Shown in pieces: positions 44,484 to 55,006 of a DNA stretch of 64,000 bases. How positions within the stretch are numbered: the first letter of the stretch is position 1; each line of letters begins with the position of its first letter. Source of the stretch: Branchiostoma lanceolatum (taxonomy: Eukaryota > Chordata > Leptocardii > Amphioxiformes > Branchiostomatidae); the NCBI RefSeq assembly GCF_035083965.1, contig NC_089724.1, positions 18,804,974 through 18,868,973 of the forward strand. The letters run 5' to 3'. The translations under genes and the position numbers were made by a program. The notes beneath the pieces were generated by a model. It saw only the letters and a program-made list of their open reading frames with translations. It was not told the origin of the DNA and searched no databases.

Positions 44484-47400
44484 CTAGAGCTCCTCCTTTA
44501 CAGTGTCACTGCCCCTACATTTCCGCCACATGTCCTGGACCATTTTGGTGATCTCTGCTCCCTCGGGGAAGCCGTTGTTGGCGATGATATCGCTGTAAAA
44601 CTTGGCAGACTGTTTGGGTGTTCGGGGTCGGCTCGGGTCGGTAAAGTTGACATAGTGCAGCCCAAAGCGTTCGGTGTAGCCTCGGGCCCACTCGAAGTTG
44701 TCCATGAAGGACCAGGCGGTGTAGGCTCGGACCTTTACTTGGTCTTCTTCAATGGCTACGGTCAAAGAGGAGTATAAACACGTCAGAATAGCACAGTGGA
44801 TGTATGTAGATAAATTTGCAAATCAGAACAGCATCAGCTATTTATGTCTGTTGTACAATTTTTGGCTCTACATACGGCAAAAACAGAAATCAGACCACAA
44901 TGAAATAACATTCTTATCGTGACGACTAATTCCTAACAAGCTTAAGAATGACACAATGCCATCATGCAGTTAGAGTTTGAATAGTAAATTACATAATTTT
45001 GGTAGCTAGTTGCCAAGACCAAATACTAGTAGCACCAGGCTTTGTGAAATCTTTTTGAATAAAACTGTGGAAATTATCACGTCAGGTTTGATGTCGATGT
45101 ATACAGTACTTACACGACATGCCGATACTGATGTGATTTTTTTCTATTTGCCAACAAATTCAGATACTTATACATGTCACAGTCAACAATGTAACTTCTG
45201 TTACCTTTTAGTACCTCATCGATGTACGTCATGTAGTAGCAGACGCGGTCCGTGTCCTCCAGGATGGGCGGCTGTACGTCACCGTCAGACCAGCCGTTCT
45301 CCGTGATGTACACATCAGGATCGCCATAATGTTCCTTCCGAACAGGTGAAAACACAAACGAATGGATATGTATATCGACTGTTTGTTGGCGGGGACACAG
45401 TGACTTCACACATCGTGCGGCCATTTAATAAGAATTTATGCAGATGGAAAATGACTTCCAAGTTCACAGCCAATGGTTCCTTTGCCTGTCTCGTCGTAAG
45501 GTGTAATCATCTTATACTGTGCGCTATGCTTCTCCTAGTGTCTCTATGCACGTAAGTGCTACTTAGTACGTACCTTGATGTATTTAAGAAGTCTGCGGAG
45601 TCCCCACGGTACTGCAAACAACCAGTCGGACTGACCACGTGGCCACTCGGGGGCGGTGGTCATTTCAAACGATTCGAGAACGCTCTGTGTCTAGGTAAGA
45701 AAGGCACAGCCAACACATTTAGGTAGTCAAGGAAAACCTTCAACTGATCATGAATGCCGCATGAATAGCCATTTTCATTTTAGAACCTCTTCTTTAATAC
45801 ACTGAAAAGGACTAGTAGTGAGCTGTACTTCGTTTCTTGTACCTTGTAACTTCGAATTCAAACCTCAAAATGAGTTCATTTTTTGTAATAAGCTGCATGC
45901 CCTCTTCAATGGCTTACCTGTATGTGGCTGGGTTTGTCCGCTGCGATTCTAGTTGAATAATGGTTCACACCAATGAAATCCGCCGACCCACGGATAAGAG
46001 ACTTGTCCTCGTCAGACAATTCAGGAAGCTCCATGGATAACTTCAGTTTCTTTACCTGTGAAATGAATACACACCCAGATTAGATTATGTAGCTCGCTTG
46101 TCGACTTCGCCATGCCGGGAAGGTCAAAGGAAATGTTCAAGCACTTCTAGTACTTCTACTCACTGTATCCTCGATGACGCTAGGATAGTCTCCGTCTCCG
46201 AAGATGGGCCGTGCAAACCACTCATTGATCATCTGCATGGCGCGGTCTGCTGCCTCGACGTCGGCAGGAAGGTCAGGGTCACGAGGCTCCGCCCACAAAA
46301 GACTCAGAGAGATCCCGACCTTCCCTCCCTGAAGTTGTCGGAAGGTTGTGTTGTATGTGTGCCACGCCCTGGCATGAGCCTATGTGAAAATGCCAAACGA
46401 CATATAATGGATACTGGGTGACTATTTAACCGCACCGTACGAATTATATGCCTACCAAAATGTAAACCTTGGATATAATTCTTTACAGACAAAACGTCCT
46501 GCACAATACAAAAGTATGTCTGGCCTTTGCTGCCGGCTCTTCTGGCAACCGCTAGATGGCACTGTGCGACAGGGTAGCCTCCTTCGCAGACTTCCTATAA
46601 CGGCGGCGTATATATATTGGGAGGAGGGGGGCAAGGTTCTCTAATGCCGGCAAGGGAGTTGTGTAGCCAAGGGAGTTGTGTAGCCGATGGACGACCGCCG
46701 TTTACATCTGTACTGTATTATGATCTATTATCGATTTTGGGTGGGAAAAGTCAGAAAATGCCGGTGGCATCATAGACTTGGTTGCAAATGTTTATGTCCA
46801 TCCTGTACTACTATAACTTATCAGTAAGACATGTATTTTCAATCATCACAAAATACCTTCAGAAGTGTATGTCCACAGCGCAAATTAGAAACTGAAGATG
46901 AATCCTGGATGCCGGGGGCGTGTTCCCCTGACGCATATCCTAAGGAGCAGACTATCATTGGTTCGTTAAAAGTTAACCAAAATTTCACCCTGTCGCCGAA
47001 GGTCTGGAACGCGAAGGTGGCGTAGTTATGATAATGTCCGACAAGCGCCTCGTTAACCCATCCGCCGTACTTCTCTTGCAAGGCCTGAGGAAGATCCCAG
47101 TGATAAAGAGTTACCATCGGGGCGATGCCGTTTGCGATCAGTTCGTCTATCAGCCTGTTGTAATAGTTGACGCCATCTTGGCTGACCCCGCCTTCTTTTG
47201 TGCCATTGGGAAAGATTCGCGGCCATGACAGAGAGAAGCGGTAGTACTTCAGACCCATGGCCTTCATGACCTGCACGTCCTCTCGGTACTTGTTGTAGCT
47301 GTCACAGGCCACGTCTCCGGTGTCCCCACGGTCTACCTTACCAGGTGTGTGGGAGAACCTGTCCCAGATGGACTCTCCTTTGCCGCTGGTGTTCCAGGCG

Positions 47401-47558
47401 CCCTCGATCTGGTAGGACGCCGTGGCCGTGCTCCAGATGAAGCCGACGGGAAACGTACCTGGTCGGAAGTCGTCCCTAGTTGGGTCGTACGCGCCATAGT
47501 CGTAAACAGCACAGCACGCCGTAGTTAACACAGTCGAAAAGGCCCAGAAGAACAGCAT
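44484..47558 (-). CDS. GH1 family beta-glycosidase, copy D, KEEL C-terminus
   Basis: Fourth intact GH1 gene, opposite in strand to copies A-C. Exons in transcript order: 47558-46857, 46379-46164, 46055-45918, 45690-45574, 45334-45205, 44755-44484; about 524 residues, with introns at the same places as the other copies. Signal peptide [16 protein letters not shown]. Motifs: [20 protein letters not shown], acid/base LTFNEP (Glu about 199), nucleophile YITENG (Glu about 403), [12 protein letters not shown]. Both catalytic residues are present. Exon 3 is shorter than in copies A-C. There is no hydrophobic tail. The last residues are SDTVKEEL, and KEEL at the C-terminus resembles KDEL-type ER retrieval signals (ERp29 uses KEEL), so an ER-lumenal or slowly secreted enzyme is possible. 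Substrate unknown. Confidence 0.9.
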
Positions 47559-48497
47559 TTCTATTCAGTACATGTTCACAATACAGGTCAAACGGCATGC
47601 CCATTAAGCAAATATTTACCCTCTAACCTGTACACAAGACTGTTGAACCGGAGGCACACACGGTCGGGAAACAAATAAAATATCTAGGTGTTTACACACG
47701 GCTGGAGTCTACACAGTCTACCATAGCGCGGTACAGACATGATAGGTTACTAGTATTCATCTACATGAAAAATGAAGATACTGTTTTGGGTGTGTATGTG
47801 TGTCTGTGTGTCTGTGTATTTGTGTTTCCGGACTTTTGTAGTCAGTATAACTCAAGAACCTCTGGATGGATTATGATTATATTTGGTATGTTGGTAGGTG
47901 TTGTTGGGAAGACGAAGGTCAATTTTCAGGCCCCTAGTATGTGGCCTTGGTACTGCAGCAGATCTTGCGTTTTTTTATCTTTTGACCTGGACGTGCTAGG
48001 TGGTGTAGGTTTGGATCCCCTAGCAGCTTGCTCTGGAACAAAATCTGGAACAAAATCAAAATAACTGAACAAAAGAACAATGGATTTCCATGATATTTGG
48101 TATGTAGGTAGCTAAGACAGAGATGTACTTAATCAAGTGCAAATTATGCAAATTGGGACTTTATTTGCATAATTGATGAGGAAAATCTATATGTGCAGTG
48201 GAGTGTTTGCCTTAATAGGATTCAAATACATGTAACATATAGTTTATGGCAGGTAGAACATCATCAGATACCAATTATGTCATAATTCTTCTAAGTGGTA
48301 AATGATTGGACCTTTAACATTATGACCTGTGTAAGTCAGTTAAAGGTGCACTTGACTAAGCATAGATCATGCAAATGTGGAGACCATTTGCATAATCAAA
48401 ATATTTCATGGAGATATGAGGTCTCCGAACTCTTCTTCTGTCGTTGCATTACGGGACTTGCCCTGCATTCAATGTCATGTCACAGTTTTTGCTTTAC
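47559..48497. repeat. Spacer with dispersed repeat, no GH1 3' exons
   Basis: Between GH1 copy D and the relic. It holds a TG-rich microsatellite near 47790-47830. From about 47845 to 48420 there is a dispersed repeat containing AACTCAAGAACCTCTGGATGG, TATTTGGTATGT and TTTGCATAAT, phrases that recur at 51985-52650. The two terminal GH1 exons that copy E would need are absent here. Confidence 0.5.
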
Positions 48498-49690
48498 CTT
48501 GATGTAGCGGATCAGCCTGCGGATCCCCCACGGTACGGAGTAGAGCCAGCTGGAAGCCGCCTGGGGCCACTCGGGCGCGACGGTCGACTCCAGGTCCTGG
48601 TCGGTCCAGAAATTAGGGTCCTGAGGAAGAAAGAGAAAAAAAACTAAAATGAATTTGCATTCTGACCGGAATGTACAACAGAGGTTGACTCCGTTCCCAA
48701 GGTGTTGCCAGCAGCTTTAAAAATTATCTGTGAGTGCTGAATCTCTAACATCTAAAAACAGATCTGTCCGGTCGAGACCTTATCCTTCACTATCCCAGAC
48801 GAATAATGGTTCAACCCGAAGAAGTCGTAGGTCCCACTGATGAAAGCGATCTCGGCTGCCGTGAACTGCGGCAGACGGGACTCCTGGAAACCCTGCGCCA
48901 GACTCTTCTGTAAGATCTGGAACGTACGGTATGGAACTGTGAAATCAGAACAGCGGAGTTATTACCATGTACCAGATGACACCTATATGTTTATCAAAAG
49001 TGCATAGATAAGATAGAAAGCATAGAGAGTATACATGTATATTGCAATACTCACGATATCCTTCATGGCGGGAGGATAGTCGCCCTGTGAAGTGTAGATC
49101 GGGTGGGCGAACCAGCCCATTTGGAACTGGAGATCGCGATCGGCAGCGACGACATCTGCCGGGAGGTCGGGGTCGAACGGTTCGGTAGAACCACAGCTGA
49201 GCGTGATGCTGACCTGTCCTCCTTGGACACTGCGGAAGTTCTGGTCGTAGCTGTGCCACGCACTGGCGTGGGACTAAAGAAAGCCACCGTTTTACTGTTG
49301 TCATGTAATAATAATTAGAAAGTTGAAGGAGACAAAGATTGATGGAACATCAGTTACAAGACGCCAAGTAACGATTGCCCTTCCCCATCCATGTCACCTT
49401 CCCCCAACTTTCAAACATGAAAAAATAATGCTGAACTTAACGAGATATATCAAGCACCGTTCGCTAAAACCACCCTACATAACCTTATCAAGTCGCTCTT
49501 ACTTCTGTGTGTAGTATCATAGTAAAAGTAAAACCGCAGATCTTACCTTTATAATAGAGATAAGTGGAGTTTCGTGTTTGCCAGCGGGGGCGTGGCCTCC
49601 AGACCCGTATCCTGCAGTACACACCACCCAGGGCAGTACTTCACTCTGTCCCCGAAAGTCTTAAACGCAGACCCACGGTCTTACCTCACC
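48498..49690 (-). pseudogene. GH1 relic, copy E (both catalytic sites missing)
   Basis: Remains of a fifth, more divergent GH1 gene. Recognisable minus-strand pieces: an exon 1 tail at about 49690-49547, exon 2 at 49273-49055 ([40 protein letters not shown]), exon 3 at about 48916-48779 (FTAAEIAFISGTYDFFGLNH) and exon 4 at 48620-48498 (VAPEWPQAASSWLYSVPWG). Most of exon 1, including the start codon, is gone. In the exon 1 tail, FGDRVKY is followed by a deletion that removes the TFNE acid/base segment and shifts the frame before VVCTAGYGSGGHAP. Exons 5 and 6, which would carry the ITENG nucleophile and the C-terminus, are not found. A product would be inactive, so I call it a pseudogene even though the middle exons keep open frames and splice sites. 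Confidence 0.85.
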
Positions 49691-49699
49691 TTTAGTTCC

Positions 49700-50816
49700 C
49701 CCTCGTGCCCGTTTGAGGCACATCGGGCCGTCCCTACGGTCTTAGCGAAGAGATTCTATTCGTTAAAAAAAGTCGTGCTAACCGAACAAAATGTTTGGTT
49801 TACAAACCGGAAATGACGCTCTCCTCATTGACTTCCGATTCTTAATTGTATGTATCAATTGCTTTGGAAGTTTTGACTATGCTTCTTAATCTCTATGCTA
49901 TTCATACCAGATCCAATGGAGGCCGGTTTAGGCTTATGTATAACCATAAGATTGCATCAGGGGAAACTTTTTTTTCGACGCCTTCCTCCAACCGCCATTT
50001 TGTATCTATTTTCTATCCATCTTCCATCATGTACCTTGCATTTGACAGGAGTCCTGCCCTGGCCCCTACAGCCAGGTTATTCACACGGGTGATGAAATCG
50101 TCTGGTGTTCATTCACTCCTAGTTATTGATTTAACATTCAACATTATTGATATGTGAGGTGATAAATGGGCACTGACAAAGGATATAGTCTTCTTGATGT
50201 GACAGATGTTTGTATTTCAATACACGACCAAATCGTTTATGTAGATGCCCCGACTGTTCGCTACAGCGCTCCTATGGTTTCTTACAGTAGAAATAGAGCG
50301 ATCGATTGATTGATTTCTACGTTATTTTGCAGTCAATGCGATAACACAGATTGTAGAATTAGGTCAGACATTCATGTCTTTATGAAGCCTACAAATGGCC
50401 CGGGACATCTGTTACCAGGAACAAGTCCACGTCTATGTGTCTGTCACTGTTGTAGTTCCGGAACGACAGTAGACAACAGCCAGTGTTCATCACCGCTCCA
50501 CTCTACTCAAAGCACCACCTCGGCTGACTGCGTAGTGTTACATCTTCTGACCGATTCTATTTTACTATCAAAAGTAAGTAACCAATTTCATAACATGATC
50601 ATTGAAGTCAGCTGCAGTTCAGTGGACGCTGGTTGGCGCTACAAAACCGTGAAGTCTACTACATATGTTAGATAAAGGGTGGGAGCAATGCGACCGTAAA
50701 AGGAACGTCTTTGACCGACGTCACAAATATAAGATAAGATAAGGTGGAATGAAAAGTTCAGTGACCTTCGCTCATAGTATCACATTTGTTATGTTGTTGA
50801 CAGACGGTCTCTCACA
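49700..50816. other. Spacer between GH1 relic and six-cysteine peptide gene
   Basis: No exon is recognisable. A 121-residue reading frame at 50310-50675 has no signal peptide or known motif and I do not call it. The final couple of hundred bases should be the promoter and 5' UTR of the next gene. Confidence 0.4.
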
Positions 50817-52961
50817 ATGGCGCAGAAGTTGGCTGTCTTCCTTCTGTTCACCTTCATCCTGTCGGTTTCCGTGGGGACAGGAAATGCCTGGAAGTTTTTG
50901 GTAAGGGTCCGGTCACATTCACCGTACGGCCGTCGCACGATCGCAAACTGAGGTCATTCTTGGTATGGATGCGCAGGTGTCGTACAGTACATGTAACTGT
51001 GTTGTAACAGAAAAGGCTGTCTCAGGTCCTTGTCGGCGGTTGGATCTGTCACAGCCAGCTTGAAAATTATCATGACGACATCAAAATCATGCGACGAATG
51101 TGACCGTGCTGACAGGAAACTGATTTCAAAGAAAACTTTTTTAATAAAACATAAATTTCAGTGGTTTCAGGAACTGACCGCTATATATCCGTTGATAGCG
51201 ACTAAAGCTGTGTCAATAGGTGGCGACCATAAGCGATTGTTGTCTTGGAACGTCTGAGACACATGTATCGTTTAGTCAACTATTTTGCCAAATGTACATT
51301 GTCTGTTTCGAAATTTAAGTGTTCGCACATATCTTAAACCGTACAGAAACGTAACAAAAACACCGGTTCCAACATCGCAAGGAAGGTGAAGAGATCCAAC
51401 ATGTACGACCAGAACTGGGTCGATGACGCCATAAATGCCGGCTGCGTGCCCCACCAGGAGCCCTGCAACGTTGGAACGTTCTGCTGCCCAGCGTCGCACG
51501 GACGGTTTGGGTTTTGCAGTACCGGTGTGGACGGAAACAACAGGTGAACTTGCAGTGTTACTAGAATAGTTTAGTTGAAACGACAATGTTAGCACATAGC
51601 ATGTTTGGATAAACCTGTGGAGATAATGAACGATTGTAGTCATTTCCACTGGGCGTTGCTTTTGTTGTTGTCCTTTGCTCTTATCCTTTATCCTGATCTA
51701 TTATCGATTGCAAGGGTGAATTTAAAATGTTATTTAAAGTATATATACGATTGCTCGGCTAGACATCAGTCTGTCGTCTTCCGTTCAACCCGCCTGTCAC
51801 CTACAGAGATCGATATGACACGAATACGACTTTGCAAATCGCAAATCAATGCTGAAACAATTCTCATCACCGAAAGATAAGATGCTTTTTTTGGCGACGC
51901 CTCAGGGGCGAGCCTATTGGTATATATATTGTGTGCAGTTTGCAAGAATTCCAGGAATTACACAGGAATGTGTCCACAGGAATTTAAGGCCATAAACTCA
52001 AGAATGCCTGGATGGATAGTCTTCACATTTGCTAGGTAGGTAGGTCTTTGTGAGACCTCAAAATGATTAGATTTTGGACCCCCTAGCAATTTTCTATGGT
52101 ACTGCAGGGGAACTTTACCTTTTGAAATCTCGTGTTCTGAACATGCTATGGTCATGGTTCTTTATTGGTGGATAGCTCTTTGGAGGAAAAATAGGTCCTG
52201 TAGATTTGGACCTTCCAGTGGCTTTTTTGAAACTGCAGGGGCTGATTTTGTCTCAAACTTCTGAAAGAGAATAACCCAAGAATGGACTGACGAATCGCCA
52301 TAATTTTTGGTATGTAGATAGCTCAAGTGATGATTTACATAATCATATGCCGATTATACAAATCAACATCTAATTTGCATGATCAATGAGGAACGTTGAT
52401 AAATACAGTTGCATTTCATTGTAGGACTCACAAACACATGACATATGTAACTGAAAAAGAGACGAATATCGATATATATCATAAAAATCAATACCAATGA
52501 CAATCACTATAAATCCATTGTAGTAAATGATGGGGATTTCATTCTTGCAACATTTGGAAGTTAAGTAAATGTGGCTATTAATTATTTGACATAAATCTTG
52601 CAGATGAGGGCCTCATTTACATAATTCATGAGGAAATGGTACAATATTCTCTTTCGTGAAGACAAGACTTTCATATATTGGACAACTTGTGTTATTTGGG
52701 TAGAGAAGGTGATCAACTGATACAATTTATGCAAGTGAGGTCCTTATCCGCATGTGGGCTAAAAAACGAAAACATAAGCAGAGACCAGCGTCGCCATGGC
52801 AACGTCTTTTTACGTTGCCAATCTTGTTTTTGCTGTTTTTGTTATTGTTTATATCGACATTGTTTCCGATGAACTCACGTTCGTGCCTGTCCTTACTCAG
52901 GTGTGAGTACGTGATCGTGGAACAGGGGACCAACTCACAGGGCCCAGTCGGTCTGAACTGA
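50817..52961 (+). CDS. Small secreted six-cysteine (knottin-like) peptide
   Basis: Three exons with matching phases: 50817-50900, 51347-51543, 52901-52961, giving 113 residues. I do not recognise the family. Visible features: a strong signal peptide (MAQKLAVFLLFTFILSVSVG, ending about GTGNA), a basic linker with KR at the exon 1/2 junction and ARKVKRS, a likely proprotein-convertase site, then a mature domain of about 70 residues. Its six cysteines are spaced C-X6-C-X5-CC-X9-C-X9-C; the adjacent pair in third and fourth position is usual for inhibitor-cystine-knot peptides. The tail after the last Cys is CEYVIVEQGT and a short polar end. Donor and acceptor sites are GTAAGG/CAG and GTGAAC/CAG. 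Possible roles include a hormone-like ligand, defence peptide or enzyme inhibitor; nothing here decides among them. A dispersed repeat fills part of intron 2. Confidence 0.75.
51965..52650. repeat. Dispersed repeat in intron 2 of the six-cysteine gene
   Basis: Shares the phrases AAACTCAAGAATGCCTGGAT, TTTTTGGTATGTAGATAGCT and AATTTGCATGATCAATGAGG with the repeat at about 47845-48420. The order of phrases is the same in both places, so these are two copies of one element. No coding remnant is evident. Confidence 0.5.
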
Positions 52962-53731
52962 CAGGCCCCGCACGGAGCCAGCAACATCGGCACGATGCAC
53001 TGTACACGCGCACTGATGAGTGGCAAAGCGGGCTCTCCTGAAACTCGCTTCATTTGATCTTACCGTCACACCTCTCTTATACAATGCATTCTCATTTCTT
53101 TGACAAATGTAGCTACATGTGTTAACTGGATTAAGGGACAATAGGTCAGTTTGTTTCATGAATCATAACGACTGCTTCCAACGCCACGACTTCTAGAATA
53201 TAATCCAAGATACCCTTCTTGTTGATTTAATCAAAATTGTCTCTCAGTATTACCTGGGTAAAAGTATTGTTCGTGTATCACCGAAGGGAATGGAGAAGTC
53301 AGAAGATGAAATGTTGCTTACATACGTGTAACATCGATGCTGGCCAAATAGAAGAAATTAAAGTGGACATAAAATCCCACCCTATTTACTTCTTGCCTTC
53401 GATATCAATGTTCTGATAGTTATTTAGTGAAAAGCGTTGATCTTGTTCAAGTCATGAAGACCCAACAGCTAGCGCAATGTTGTCTAAGGAGGCAAACACG
53501 GCGGCCTGCAGCCGGTTTGTATTCAGATCTTTGAGTCGTGTTATAGTAAATTGACATTCTACGCCAACAAGCATGACGATGACGACTATGCACAGTTCTA
53601 GTTGTTTGAAAAAATGTATTGTTCTTCCTTGCAGAGCTGGTTTTACTTTAAGTGTACGTTGCGTCCAATCAGTCCGAAAACAATCGACCGAGATATGGAT
53701 GTTGATATTTTTTTAAATATAATCGATCAAG

Positions 53732-54085
53732 ATGCGGATATTTTTGGAAACAATCGATCAAGATGCGGATATTTTTGGAAACAATCGATCAAGATGAGAG
53801 TACTTTTGGAAACAATCGATCAAGATGAGGGTATTTTGGGAAACAATCGATCAAGATGAGGGTATTTTGGGAAACAATCGATCAAGATGAGGGTATTTTT
53901 GGAAACAATCGATCAAGATGCGGATATTTTTGGAAACAATCGATCAAGATGAGGGTACTTTTGGAAACAATCGATCAAGATGAGGGTATTATGGGAAACA
54001 ATCGATCAAGATGAGGGTATTTTTGGAAACAATCGATCAAGATGAGGGTATTTTTGGAAACAATCGATCAAGACCAGGATATTTC
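53732..54085. repeat. 31-bp minisatellite, about 12 units
   Basis: Tandem units of 31 bp beginning AATCGATCAAGATG and ending TTTTTGGAAAC, with interior variants CGGATAT, AGGGTAT and AGAGTAC. About eleven full units and a partial last one are head to tail; a divergent unit precedes them at about 53690. Because 31 is not a multiple of 3, the stop-free run over the array rotates frame and is not a protein repeat. Confidence 0.9.
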
Positions 54086-54294
54086 CGTCTGCCTGACAGC
54101 TGGCACTAAAAGACACAGACACGAAGATTTTTCTCCATATCAAAATGGAAACAAATGAGCACCAAAGTGATCCGTTATGGCCTTGATACCTAATTATCCT
54201 AATTGCGGGGAAAATTAGAACAGCGTTTTATCGAACAGGCTGAAGTGTGTCAAAGCATGGATATTAGTTATTAAAAGACTTCTTCTTGACAGAT

Positions 54295-54335
54295 GATAGA
54301 TAGATGGATGGATGGATAGATAAATAGATGTCACG
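54295..54335. repeat. GATA/GATG microsatellite
   Basis: A short run of GATAGATGGATGGATGGATA-type tetranucleotides. Confidence 0.7.
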
Positions 54336-55006
54336 TGACATGCTTTATTGACAGAAATGGAGCCTGGTCAACTCGACGGTTCTCGTCTGGTACGAGAATG
54401 AAAGAGTGCTGGGAGAAATAAATAGAACACTAAACAATCGTGTCTGACCTCACATAGACGTCACAAAACTCACAATTACTTTTCATCAGTCTACGTAAAT
54501 ACGTCACATGGTACCGGCACTGTTTGTCGATAAGTGCACATACCAGACGCTTTGTCAATTCCAATACGGAGGCCACTATTGATAAACACTCGAAGATGTT
54601 CTTCTCCCATCCGTCGCCTTTGTGTCTATATCATGATTATTAAGCATTGCATTAAGCATTGCAACTGTTCAATACATGATCTCTGGGTGCAGAAAAGTTG
54701 TGCCAAGAGAACAGTTCTTGAGTGCCTGTCTATCTTGAGTAGATATGCATCACATTTAAAACGTTACATTTGTACATGCACATCGATAAAGGAAGTAATC
54801 AAAAACTTTGGTTTGCCTTCCGAACACCAAGATCTTTAACTCCGAGGAATCAAAACCTTATCAATGGAACATACCATGACCTTCCTTAGAAGCCTAGACA
54901 AAGCTGTTTACAGTCTCTAAACTTTAATGCTTACCTTGAACTTCAACTGCAACCTATGGGGATTCCCAATGCTTACTACTACAAATTGACCAGTTATCCT
55001 ATGGTA

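Larger units (their letters stand above)
52962..55006. other. Spacer between convergent six-cysteine gene and SMB receptor
   Basis: Contains both 3' UTRs, a 31-bp minisatellite (53732-54085) and a GATA/GATG microsatellite near 54295-54335. No exon recognised. Confidence 0.45.

Noticed and set aside
50310-50675. 121-codon cysteine-containing frame before the six-cysteine gene
   Set aside because: No signal peptide, no splice support and no regular cysteine pattern.
53602-53859. Stop-free run with repeated Asp-rich peptide over the minisatellite
   Set aside because: The 31-bp unit rotates the frame, so the apparent peptide repeat is a by-product of the array.
53732-54085. CRISPR-like array
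   Set aside because: Units are directly adjacent with no unique spacers, and the genome is animal.
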